The notes under the pieces are model-generated. The model did not search any database, had not been told where the DNA came from, and saw nothing but the letters and a program-made list of their open reading frames with translations. A program made the translations under genes and the position numbers. Below are positions 54,316-64,000 of a stretch of DNA of 64,000 bases, one piece after another. The stretch is from Thalassia testudinum (taxonomy: Eukaryota > Streptophyta > Magnoliopsida > Alismatales > Hydrocharitaceae), in contig JAZHRO010000046.1 of assembly GCA_037157565.1 (NCBI GenBank), positions 13,924,501-13,988,500 of the forward strand, given 5' to 3'. Each line of letters begins with the position of its first letter. Positions within the stretch are counted from its first letter, which is position 1.

Positions 54316-55163
54316 TGGTTGGGACCCGGATAGGTGTGTTAATATGGTGATTTTATCGTTGAAGTGTGTATAGTGGTTAACCTAAATCGAGCCTAACCAT
54401 CTCTTTACAAAATTTTTTTACCTAGCCTACTTGATTTTATCTTGGTCACTTTTAGGCCCAGGGTCGAACTCAGGGAAGTGGGGTTAGAAGTCAAGTTTCT
54501 ACGCCTGTCCTACAACGAATCTCTTCCATTCGTTTATTGTGTTTTTGGTGTTTTTCTATTTAGATTTTTTTTTTTTGATAATTCTTGTCCTTGAGGCACA
54601 CCCTCAAAATTAGGTTCTTGGCTTTGAGCCAAATCAGGGTTCCAAAACAGGTCTTGCTATTCTCAAGACGGAGTACCTGCAAGTCAAGGATTATCTTTTC
54701 TCTTTTATATATTTTTTTAATCTTTTTATTGGCAGGAAAGAGAAGCAGAAGTAAAGTAACTATAGTATATATATATATGTATATACTATATATGTATAAA
54801 GGGGTGGGAGTGGAGGCGGAGATGGAGTGTAGCACAGTGTTGAGTCGGTCGTCATCTAGAAAGACGTAACCACAGGACGGGGTGCCACGTGGAGTGTAAG
54901 GTGGATTGATGGAAGATGAGTGTGACCACGCTTTTTGTACGCATGTATTGGGGAATATCAACAACTGGTGCAGATATTCCCGCGATACCACGTATGGTAA
55001 GTAATGTGAAAAAATATATATATGTATATATATATGGTTATAAATATATAGGTATATATATGTAGTTATATATGTGTATATATATGTGTATATATATATA
55101 TGTATATATATATATATAAGTATATGTATAGATAGATATATGTATAGATAGATATATATATAT
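54316..55163 (-). mobile_element. Element B 5' LTR, truncated in a TA microsatellite
   Basis: It matches 42825-43680 closely (end block at 54462-54477, T-rich run, 'CACGTATGG' region, then TA repeat). At about 55163 the match stops and the sequence becomes the 3' spacer of element C. The other ~1.9 kb of this LTR is absent. Confidence 0.9.
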
Positions 55164-56163
55164 TTGGAGAGTTTTCCCTCTCTTTTTCTTTTTATTTCTA
55201 GCTTCAGATTGGCTTCTCAACATCATTTGTATCGGATTCCTCGTTCCCATCATCAATTCTCAAGGGTCCCTGGCAATCAATGCTTCATGATAACACCTCC
55301 CATGGCAACCCCCAGAACCCGGCCTTTCAAGATTTCAAGATAATCCCGCCCATGGTGTTCCGTGGCTGAATCCTCACCCTGGCAATCGACATTTTGTGAT
55401 AATGACACCTATGGTATCTGGACCAACAGAGTGCTTACATGCCCCCGGTAGGATATTTAAATATCCTAAGAGACAAGCACTGAGGAGATGATATGTTGTT
55501 ACGCATCTTCGAGGGGAATTTTCTCGCTTCTCCACGTCGGGAACTTGTCCAAATCAACTTGTGTTGATCGGCCGCTCCTAATCTAGGTAACTTTTTCAAT
55601 TCAAAATGCTTTTGCATGATTTTGATAGTTATGTGCACTGAACTAGACTGTGTGTGAATTGAGGAGCTTAGGTTACCGAATCCTGCAAATTGAAGGTCAG
55701 TTAACAAGGCCAAATACTCCCTAAGCCTTAGACCTAATACTTAAGCTTCGCATTTTCCCCAACCTCTTGAGAAGTATTTAGATTTTAGCGGGTACTTGAA
55801 TTTTTAAGCCTAAGAGTCTAGCCCAAAGGGCCTAAAGTTAGCATTCCTACTAATCTCTTTTGTCTCCTTAGCACTTTTTTTCTCGTTTTTCTCTTTTCTT
55901 AATGTGGTCTAGAACTTCAGTTAATCCCTTAATCTTTTACTAATGACAATTCTTTTTTTTTTCATTTTGTGCTCCTTTTTGGTATTTTGCTCTTTTCCTC
56001 CTCATATTTTGTATACCCCATAAATTTTTTCTCTCTCCCTTCCTCAGTTTTTTTTTTGTTCTTTTTCCGAAATTTTCAATTTTTTGTGTTTTTGGTGATA
56101 TGTGACTTTTTTTTTGTTGAAACCTTTTCTTGATATGAGTTTTCCTAACATTTTGCACTTTCA
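55164..56163 (-). other. Element C 3' spacer
   Basis: Non-coding and alignable with 24236-25158 of D. It has the three CCATGG-type repeats (about 55270-55415), the perfect family hairpin (55430-55481) and T-rich sequence (55870-56130). Confidence 0.75.
55430..55481 (-). ncRNA. Conserved spacer hairpin in C (perfect)
   Basis: TAGGATATTTAAATATCCTA (55449-55468) is a perfect 20-bp palindrome. Around it AGTGCTT (55430-55436) and AAGCACT (55475-55481) pair. Counterparts are at 24505 (D) and 36741 (A). Confidence 0.7.
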
Positions 56164-56179
56164 TACCCCCCCATGCCTG
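56164..56179 (-). other. Element C internal polypurine-tract copy
   Basis: The minus strand reads CAGGCATGGGGGGGTA, 0.29 kb after integrase. The tract at the LTR is lost. Confidence 0.72.
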
Positions 56180-56278
56180 CGATTTGCAATGTCCCCATTG
56201 TAAATTAGGTGGGTTCGAATTCAGCTTAGTTCATTCATTAGGACAAGTGTTGGGTGAGCAGACGGGTTGAGGTGACTG

Positions 56279-56325
56279 TTGCGAACGATTTCTAGACTCG
56301 GGTATAGGTACCTGAGGTGGATTCG
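56279..56325 (-). ncRNA. Conserved hairpin element in C
   Basis: In sense: GAATCCAC, CTCAGGTA, loop CCTA, TACCCGAG, then TCTAGAAATCGTTCGCAAC. Seven of 8 arm positions pair. It is the counterpart of 12687 (X), 17171 (A) and 25271 (D). The post-pol motif follows at 56412-56443. Confidence 0.65.
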
Positions 56326-56465
56326 GCTGTGCTAATGATTGAACCCTAAAGTGCAATATGAATTCAGCATGGAAATGTTAGGAAAGGCTTCAGGTTTTTT
56401 CAGAGAATGACGGGTTGCCTCCCGTTAAGCGCTGAGTTTTACACCATCGGCTGGGCGCAATGAGT

Positions 56466-57864
56466 TTAGGGAGAATAGAGGATAAAGTATGACTCAGCCA
56501 AATATGTATTGGTCATGTCAATGAATGGTTTGAGTCTTTGACCGTTCACGACAAAGGGTTCGGAATCATGGCTGAGTGGACTAATCTCAACGGCTCCATT
56601 TCCAAATATTCGTCGAACTAGGTAGGGTCCGATCCACTTAGATTGTAGCTTTCCTGGGAATAATTTGAGTCGGGCATCAAAGAGTAGAACCTTTTGACCA
56701 AGATGAAAGATCTTTCTGGAAATGTGTTTGTCGTGAAAGGCTTTAGCCCATTCTTTGTAAATTCGCAAGTTTTCATATGCGTCGTGGTGTAATTCATCGA
56801 TCTTGTTAAATTGTACCTTCTATGGGTTCCATCCTTAGAAAGATCTAAGTTGCAATTTCGTACTGCCCAATAGGCTTTATGCTCCAATTCGACGGGGAGG
56901 TGACATGCCTTCCCATACACCAGTCTTAAGGGAGACATACCTAATTGGGTCATGTGGGCGGTGCTATAAGCCGACAATGTTTTCGGAAGTCGGGACGACC
57001 AATCCTTCCTGCCAGGTCAAATAGTAACCTGGAGGATTTTCTTGATCTCTCAGTTTGATAGCTAGCTAGACCCTTAGTTTGGGGGTGGTAAGGAGTAGAG
57101 ATTCGATGCGACACCCCATATTTGGTCATCAGTGACCTGAACTGAGTGTTTGTGAAATGGGTCCCTCCGTCAGAAATTATTGCTTGTGGAATCCCGAACC
57201 TTGAGAAGATGTTTTGATGAATGAATTTGATAACAACCTTGTGATCATTGGTCCGGGTCGGAATGACTTCGATCCACTTGGACACATAGTCAACAGCGAG
57301 TAAGATGCATTCGAAGCCATCTGAGATAAGGAAGGGTCCCATAAAATCAATCCCACAAATGTCAAAAATATCTCATACCAGGATCGGCTGTAAAGGCATC
57401 ATGTCTCGATGGCTCATGTTGCCCAAGGTCTAGTAACGGGTACATGCCTTACAGTGATCGTATGCATCCTTGAAAATTGTGGGCCAGTAAAAGCCACACT
57501 GGAGGACTTTTGATGCGGTTTTGTGTCCTGAAAAATGTCCACTGCATGCCTGGTCATGGCAGAAGGAGAGTATGTCTTTGATTTCTGCTTCCGCGACACA
57601 TCGTCGAATTATTTAATCAGCACCAATGCGGAATAGATACGAGTCTTCCCATAGGTAATACTTGGTATCAGAACGCAATTTGTCCTTCTTGGCCTTTGGC
57701 CAATCGGATGGGATCTGATGTGATGCCAAGTAGTTCACTATGTCTGCGAACCATGGAAGCCTTGTATCGATAATCAGGAGGTGCTCATCAGGAAAGTGTT
57801 TTGTGATGGGTCCGGAAGGGTCAATGATCTCAGAAGGAAGGTGGGACAAGTGATCAGCTACCAT
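56466..57864 (-). pseudogene. pol: Element C RNase H end and integrase
   Basis: Broken over several frames. It includes VADHLSHLPS (end of RNase H), the HHCC region (57600-57420, in another frame), the core with MGPF, AIISDGGTHF and the stretch that should hold the Glu (57342-56950), and the C-terminal GQKVLLFDARLKLF and IGPYLVRRIFGNGAVEISPL (56768-56466). The GLAEL region is altered to GLASYQ by a small deletion and frameshift, so the catalytic Glu is out of frame. Confidence 0.88.
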
Positions 57865-57879
57865 GTTCTATTTTCTCGC

Positions 57880-59532
57880 TTAGTCACGAATCTCGAGGTC
57901 AAATTCTTGCAACAGCAAGATCCATCGGATTAATCGAGGTTTCACATCCTTCTTTGCAAGGAGATGCCTCACAGTTGTGTGATCTGAGTAGATGATAACA
58001 TGGGAACCCAGGAGGTATGATCTGAATTTTCCTAGGGCAAATACTATAGCCAGCAGCTCTTTCTCAGTAACTGTGTAGTTATGTTGATCCTCGTCTAGTG
58101 TTTTGCTAGCGTAGTAAATGACCACGGGTTCCCCATCAATTTTCTGCCCCAAAATCGCTCCTACAGTGAAGTCAGATGCATTGCACATGATCTCAAAGGG
58201 TTGAGACCAATTAGGGGACTGTAGGATCGGGGCTTGGGTAACTCGGTCACGAAGGATCTCAAATGCTTGAGTGCATTCCTTGGACATTTCGAAAGGCACA
58301 TCCTTGGAGAGAAGAATAGTCAAGGGGCGTGCGATTTTTGAGAAATCAGGGATAAATCGATGGTAAAAATCGACGTGCCCCAGAAAAGATCGGATGTCCT
58401 TGATCAAACTAGGTATAGGGAGTTTGGAAATCAAGTTAACCTTGGCTCGATAGACTTGGATGCCTTTCTCCAAAATTAGATGTCCCAGGATGATTCCCTC
58501 AGGCACCATGAAATGGCTCTTTTCCCAGGAAAGAACCAAATTCACATCGATGCACCTCCTGAGTATTTGGACCAAGTGCTGGAGGCAATCGTCAAATGAT
58601 GCTCCGAAAACTGAAAAGTCATCCATGAAGACTTCCAGATAATCACCTACCATATCTGAGAATATGACAAGCATGCACAGCTGAAAGGTCGTGGGTGCAT
58701 TGCAGAGACTGAAAGGCATCCTTCGAAATGCGTACGTCTCGAAGGGGCAGGTGAACGTGGTCTTTTCTTGGTCCTCTAGATGGATTGCCACCTGGTTGTA
58801 ATTAGAGTACTCATCAAGAAAGTATAAGAACCTATTTCCCACTAGTTTCTCGAGGATCTGATCCATAAACAGAAGTGGGAAATGGTCCTTCTTCGTGGAG
58901 GAATTGAATCTTCTGTAATCAATGCAGACTCTCCATGAGTTAGCTATTCGGGTAGGTATGACCTCTCCGATTTCAGTCGTAATGATGGTGAGTCCAGCCT
59001 TCTTAGGCACAACCTGGATTGGACTCACCCAGTGACTATCGAAGATCGGGTAAATGATCCCTGCATCTAACCACTTAATGATCTCCTTTTTCACGACCTC
59101 CTACAGGTTAGGGTTTAAACATCTCTGCATCTCTCGTGAAGGTCATGCGCCCTCTTTTGTGTAGATTCGATGTGTGCAATACGAGGGGCTTATGCCAGTC
59201 AAGTCATCTAGAGTCCATCTAATGGCTCTACGATGTTGCTAGAGAATAGTAATTAGACAGGATTCCTAGGCAGGTGTGAGTCAGGAGTTGATAATCACAG
59301 GAAACATCTAATTGGAACCCAAAAGGACGTACTTCAGATGCTCGGGAAGGGGTTTGTGTTCCATGACAGGATTATCAGCAGCAGCGGGTGGTTCGAGGTC
59401 TGTATCAGGAATAAGGGTCAAAGTTATGGGTGTGTCTAGATCAGGATCATACTCCTCTATTTGCAGGTTTTGATCTTCTAGTGGTTGATTGGGGATAATC
59501 AGGTTGTCCTCAACATGCGATTCATCAACCAT
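57880..59532 (-). pseudogene. pol: Element C pol: linker, RT and most of RNase H
   Basis: A 404-codon open frame (59094-57880) covers RT and RNase H. FMDD (residues 156-159) is intact and FLDEYS keeps the first catalytic Asp. In RNase H the first catalytic Asp of CDAS is Asn (CNAS, codon at 58180-58182), a G-to-A change. Upstream, a TAG just before 59094 replaces a Q codon, and 59308-59532 is the protease-RT linker. RT could fold, but RNase H would be inactive. Confidence 0.92.
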
Positions 59533-59662
59533 GGCTTTGATATCACATATTTGCTCTATAACCTCGCAATTAATCCCTTGTTAGGCCTTAAAGATGTCAA
59601 TCTTCAGAGTTTGATTCCCAAATTTTAATTCTATTTGGCCCTCCTCACAGTTTATGTTGGCC

Positions 59663-60226
59663 CTAGCAGTGGCCAAAAGAAAGTCTCCCTAATATAATTG
59701 GAGTATCCCTTATGTTCTCAGGTGCATCCATATCCAGAACTATGAAATCCACTGGGAAGTAGAAATCCTGCACCCTAACAATGACATCCTCGAGTATTCC
59801 TTTAAGTGACTTGATGTATCGATCAGCTAATTGCAATGTCACCTCAGTCGATTTAAGTTCGGACTCTTCTAGGTGGTCAAGGAGGGATGTAGGTATTAGG
59901 TTTATGGAGGCACCTAGGTCTAGCAAAGCTCTATCAAATTGGGTTTCACCAATTTTACATGAAATCAAGGGAGTTCCTAGGTCTTTAGCCTTAGGTGGGA
60001 GTTTACTCAAGATTACAGAGCTAGCTTGCTCTGATAGTACAATTGGATTCCCACTTTTGGCTCGCAACTTACGCTTGGGTGTACACACGTCTTTCAGGAA
60101 TCTTGCGTAAGTTGGTACATGGCAGATTGCATCCATCAAGGGGATGTTTATCTGAACATATTCAAAGAGCTTGACCAGATCCTCCTTCAGCGCCACGGGT
60201 TTGGTTATCTTTTTTCCTTTGGTCAA
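59663..60226 (-). pseudogene. pol: Element C protease
   Basis: An open frame with MDAICHVPTYARFLK, then the active site RALLDLGASINLIP at about 59930-59890, LADRYIKSLKGILEDV and IILGR. It stops after IILGRLSFGHC where a 1-base change shifts the frame relative to D (IILGRPFLATARA). Otherwise it is complete. Confidence 0.88.
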
Positions 60227-62156
60227 GGCCTCAGGAAATGGAACCCTAGTCGGTTCCTCTAGAATAGGTCTAGGTTCTTTATTTGGGGTAGGGGTATCCT
60301 AGATAACTATCCTAGGGCTTGGGCTACTACCAGGCTTAGAGTGGTTTGGATAATGTGGGTCTTGGGTTGCTTTACCACTACGAGTTGTTACGGAGTTTAA
60401 TCCTCCCTGATTTTCCTTTGGGTTTGGTAAGATGGGTGGTTGCTGCTGAAATCCCGCATAAGATGTCAAAGCTTCCATCCCGTCTGGTGATGGAACAGAA
60501 AAGTCCTGATAAATCATATGTACGTGGCCTAAATTTGGGTTCATAACCCACCTCTGGGTCGGCACGTTATTTGGGTTTGGCAGAGGTTGCGAAGGGAGGG
60601 TGCCAGGTTGGCAGGAATTTGCCATTTGGGCTAGTTGATTGCGAACCTCTGTGATCTCATCCTTGTGCTATTTTTGCATTGCCGCATTCATCTTTTGAAT
60701 GTTAGCCAATGCTTGAAGGATAAGAGTCATTTGATCCTGGTTTGGCCCAGATTGATAGGTGGGATTGGGCCAAGGCTGAGGCGGCTGATATGGACGAGGA
60801 GCTTGTGGATGGGGTTGATAAGGTGGTCTTTGAGTCTGAGAATTTCCTGTCCACTGGAAGTTGGGATGATTTCACCATCCAGGGTTGTAGGTATTGGGGA
60901 ATGGGCCATTCTAAATGGCATTGAGGCCCTCGCAGGTTTAAGGAGCCTCAAGAAAGTCAGAATATGAGGGTTCAGAGTTCCCCCAACTAGAATAGAGTGG
61001 ATCGGAGGTCCTTCCGGTCCAAGAGTTAGATGGAGGTGGATCCGGGTCCATCCCCTTAGAAGATTGGTCATAGATGTTCTGCACAGTTTCCCTCACAAGA
61101 GGTGGCCGTGCAAAAGAGTTCTGCGCAGAGGTGGCTCGCTGTAGATGCCAAGTCAGCTCATCCACCTTCTTCTTTATGATAGAGACCTTGTCCAATCGGT
61201 TGGCCATCAGTTCCATGTCGACGGATGTAGACAGGTCCTGTGTCTCATGTGCTCCCCTAAGATTCATTGCTGCGTGGGCATTCGTCCGGTCGAATAAGCC
61301 CATGGAGTCATTATTGATGGAGTTCTTACACATATTTTCGAGAATCTCCCACACCGTGTCCTCATGTTGACGCATGATGTTTCCTTCATAGGTTGCATTG
61401 ATGAATAATCGAATGTCTTCACAGAGTCCTTGGTAAAAAGACTGGACTTGTTCCCATTTAGGAACTCCGTGATGGGGGTACTTTTGCATGAGATCTAAGA
61501 ATCGGTCCCATGCTTCATGAAGAGGTTCTCTCGTCTGTTGGGTGAAATGAGTGATCTGGTGGTGCAAGGCATTTGTTCGACCAACGGGAAAGAACTTCAA
61601 AAATTCAGACTGAAGTTCATCCCATGTGTTGATCGGACAAGTCTGAGTTTGATACCAATGAGCAGCCTTGTCCATGAGGGAGAAAGAAAACATTTTCATG
61701 AGAGAATATCCCAATTTTGTGCATCTAACCTGAAGGTCTGGGCCAAATGCTTGAGCTGTTTAATGTGCTGGAATGGATCCTCGGAGTTAAGCCCATGGAA
61801 TTTTGGTATGCATGAATCATGTTGGGCTTGAGTTCAGAATTAGGACCTCCAACTAGGATTCAGACTCGAGGCTCGATTGCCATCGCAGCGGGATTATAGT
61901 GATCTCGCATCATAGGATGCTGCGGTGGGTTTACAAAGTTTTGGAAGAGATCATTTAGGCACTGAAGCTAGTGCTGAAGGTTGTTCTCTTCTTCAGTGGG
62001 TTGTGCCATGATGGAAGGAGAACTTGGTTCTGAATTAGATGAAAGATCTATGTGGTGGGGTTGCTGCACAAACAAGGGTGTCGAGGCTTGGCCTAGGCGA
62101 GAATGAATTTCTAAAGGAGGTCTTAAGGATGGTCATAAGGACCTCCTACCAAACAT
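60227..62156 (-). pseudogene. gag: Element C Gag
   Basis: It starts at the conserved ATG at 62154-62156 (MFGRRSL, then a TGA at codon 8), with the second ATG at 62007-62009 (MAQPTEEEN). The capsid frame 61714-60938 has FSFSLMDKAAHWYQTQ, FLKFFPVGRTNALHHQI and QKYPHHGVPKWEQ. One K codon is missing relative to D. Stops and shifts occur near 61720, 60938 and at 60668-60670 (TAG, shared with D). The last frame (60625-60299) is the Pro-rich C-terminal part. Confidence 0.88.
62115..62147 (-). ncRNA. Hairpin just after the C gag ATG
   Basis: AGGAGGTCTTAAG (62115-62127) pairs with CATAAGGACCTCCT (62134-62147). Compared with D the stem has G-C in place of A-T at the sixth position of the arm. Confidence 0.55.
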
Positions 62157-63092
62157 GCACCGAAGGATTTGGTGAGATCAGAAGGTGTTGGACCCAATCG
62201 AGACACTAAAAAATTATTGGGTGACTATAGAGGTTTGGGGCGGATGATACCTCTTAGTCAGAAAGGTCATTCACTTTAGAAGTACTTGGGCAGCTAGAGA
62301 AGGAGAGTCCCGCAAAGACCCCTACACGGTAGAGCGTCCCCACGAGTTACAGGGTTTCCCCCACCTGACCTCTCTTGTCATTGAGATTCCAGGTAGACCA
62401 GAATGAGGACCTTGACCTCTTAAGTCTACCTTTGTTTAATTAAGATCAAGGTGCTTAGGGTTCCAGTTGAACTTTAGGCCTTTTGAATGCAAAAAGTGAC
62501 CTAATTTTAAGGTTGGTTGACCTAAAGAATCAACTTCACCTCTTTGTTCCTTTGAGAGCTTTTAGGTCCTTTCTTTTAGGGTTCAAATGGATTAAGAGCC
62601 TAATTTGCTTAGGGTTTCTCTTGTATAGATCTTTCCAAACAAGGCCTAGCACACCTCTTTTTGAAATTTTTGCTTCTTTGCTTAAGAGAAGATGTGTCTC
62701 TAAAAACCCTAGCTTTGCAATCCTTAGGTTGGCTCTAGTTGGTCCAATTTAGTTGCCTCAAAAATTGGTATCTAGGGCTCAATCAAGAAGGTTTTAGACC
62801 TAGTTACCTTAATTGGATGTGCAATTCAAAATGTGTTGAAATGAAAATCAGGAAACTTTGGTGAATTACTAAATATGGAAGCAGGTAGCCCTAGATTGAT
62901 TTTCCTTTGTTTTTTTCCTTCTCAGACTTTGAGAGGATTAAGAGAGGGCTAATGAAAGTTACCTGTTCCTTGGTGTAGTTGTTGTGCGACTGCTTTTCTT
63001 TTTTGATTTTCCCTGAGACAAACACAACAAAAGAGAGATTAAGTCAGTATTGAATCAGAAGTTGTGATCAAAGCTTCTACAATGCCCGTTGC
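62157..63092 (-). other. Element C 5' leader
   Basis: About 0.94 kb, alignable with the D leader, without a recognisable gene. The reading at 62483-62752 is on the other strand and has no domain. Confidence 0.65.
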
Positions 63093-63110
63093 TCCCCGGC
63101 AACGGCACCA
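63093..63110 (-). other. Element C primer-binding site (tRNA-Asp)
   Basis: The minus strand reads TGGTGCCGTTGCCGGGGA, three bases after the LTR end, with one transition from the consensus. Confidence 0.9.
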
Positions 63111-63113
63111 AAA

Positions 63114-64000
63114 TGTTGATGAGGTGAAATCGTGTTTTAAAAGATGTCACGTTGTAATATAGATGAAATCACCGTGAAAACAAATAAGAATTTATAACTC
63201 GAAAACCAAGGTATCCGAGGTCGAACACAGGGAGCAATTGGGTATTGCAAAGCTTAAGAGCACAACTCTCAATTTAATAAAAAGTAATAACTACTTCAAC
63301 CAAAATTGAGGAGTAATGTCAATGTAGAAATAATGCTAAAAAATTAGATGTCTTAAAAAGTCTTGTTACAGTACTTGAATTGTGATTTTTGGCCTTCTCT
63401 TTCTAATTTTTGTTTTCTCTTTCTCTCTTCTCTTCTTTCTCTCTCTTTGTTTTGCGGTTGTGCTTCTTTTGCCTTATTCTTTGGCTTCTTCTTCTTTTCT
63501 TCTTTGTCTTTCCTTGTCTTCTTCTTCTTCTTCTTCTGCTTGGCTGCTCCTACTTCTCTCTTTCTTCTTTCTCTTCTTTCTTCTTCTGCGACTAAGTCCT
63601 TGCTTCTCTCTTTCTTCTTCCTTCACTAGCTAGCTTCTTCTTCTTCTTCTTCTTCTTCTTCTTCTTCTTCTTCTGCTTTTCCTCTGTCACTCCTCTGCTA
63701 TAGTGTTTTTCTTTACTTCTTTTTCCTTGCTAAGTCCTTCCTTCAACCTTTACCTTCAGCCGCTACCTTCTTCTTCTTCTTCTCTTCCAATGCTACTCCG
63801 CTTCTTTCCTTAGCCTCTTCTTCTTTCCTGCACAGCACCATGAAGCAAAACCTATTCCCTACCCTCCCTGCGTCTCTCTATATTTCTCTCTTCGGTACGC
63901 TCTCCCAGAGATGGGTAATCGGGTTGGGTGCGCACCCGAGTCCAGGAACATTGGCGTGGGTGTGATGCGCGAGGAGTGCTAGGTTTAGGTAATCGGGTCG
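63114..64000 (-). mobile_element. Element C 5' LTR, partial (window edge)
   Basis: It begins TGTTGATGAGG on the + strand. It has the end block GAGGTCGAACACAGGGAGCA (63217-63236), a TTTTAAAA terminal stretch near 63135, and a pyrimidine tract with (CTT)n at 63634-63672. The final bases contain a 12-bp palindrome GGGTGCGCACCC (about 63936-63947). It is close to solo LTR 1. Confidence 0.88.
63400..63830 (+). repeat. Pyrimidine tract with (CTT)n in the C LTR
   Basis: A continuous C/T-rich run whose sense transcript would be GAA-rich. Counterparts occur in solo LTR 1 (825-1020) and both D LTRs (21300-21720, 32300-32720). Reading frames here are low-complexity. Confidence 0.9.

Larger units (their letters stand above)
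42825..55163 (-). mobile_element. Element B: Athila-type gypsy element with truncated 5' LTR
   Basis: The 3' LTR (42825-45544) is complete, while the 5' LTR (54316-55163) retains only its first ~850 bases on the + strand and ends in a TA microsatellite. Gag, protease, RT, RNase H and integrase are recognisable and more diverged from A, C and D than these are from each other. The left target duplication would be GTAGA (42820-42824); the right one is lost. It is inserted in the leader of element E. Confidence 0.9.
55164..64000 (-). mobile_element. Element C: Athila-type gypsy element lacking its 3' LTR, continuing beyond the window
   Basis: It contains the 3' spacer, integrase, RNase H, RT, protease, Gag, leader, primer site and the first 887 bases of the 5' LTR (63114 on). 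It is closely related to D, with pol and spacers alignable throughout. Its 3' LTR and the last ~0.34 kb of spacer are missing at the fusion with B. Confidence 0.92.

Noticed and set aside
1..64000. Host genes, rRNA, CRISPR array or telomeric repeat
   Set aside because: None seen; tandem hairpins in LTRs are not CRISPR repeats, and reading frames outside the elements have no recognisable domain.

Overview
The window is intergenic, repeat-dense nuclear DNA of a flowering plant. It is built almost entirely from nested retrotransposons, and I see no convincing host gene, tRNA, rRNA or CRISPR. Most of it is Athila-type Ty3/gypsy LTR retrotransposon. The signs are the protease motif LDLGAS, the reverse transcriptase motif FMDDF(S/L)(V/I)FG, the Gag motif GWRNHPNFxW, a primer-binding site complementary to the 3' end of plant tRNA-Asp, and the polypurine tract AGGCATGGGGGG. 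One L1-clade LINE is also present. The species cannot be fixed from this sequence; the double-zinc-knuckle LINE ORF1 hints only weakly at a monocot.

Layout. A degenerate + strand host element, A, is scattered over 414-41030. It is broken by: an LTR ending at 413; a minus-oriented solo LTR (531-3238, target duplication GAGCC); a + solo LTR (4855-6491, ATGAC/ATGCC); a complete 9.6 kb pol-less LTR element X (6899-16492, TCTAC); a minus-strand LINE (17783-36557, ~14-bp duplication) that itself contains the nearly complete minus-strand gypsy element D (21086-34766, GTAAC); a solo LTR inside A's 3' LTR (38643-40478, CCCCC); and the 5' LTR of a + element E (about 41031-42686). Element B (minus, 42825-55163) lies in E's leader. 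B's right LTR stops inside a TA microsatellite and is fused to the 3' spacer of a further minus element C (55164 to the window end), whose own 3' LTR is gone.

A, B, C and D all carry inactivating changes in gag or pol: C-to-T type stops, frameshifts, and losses at RT or RNase H catalytic sites. D is best preserved, with intact RT and RNase H catalytic motifs, one TGA in RT, one frameshift and one stop in integrase. The LINE has an intact YADD motif but several stops and frameshifts.

The most interesting content is non-coding. Element X has no gag or pol but carries a long acidic reading frame I do not recognise. X shares with A, C and D a small hairpin whose arms change sequence while keeping their pairing. 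It also shares duplicated polypurine tracts and a U3 promoter made of a ladder of perfect inverted repeats, with the TATA box in a hairpin loop. Related hairpins appear in the other LTRs. C and D also share a hairpin just after the gag ATG and an in-frame TAG at the same gag codon. Together these suggest that X is a non-autonomous element mobilised by its Athila-like relatives through shared RNA signals (inference).
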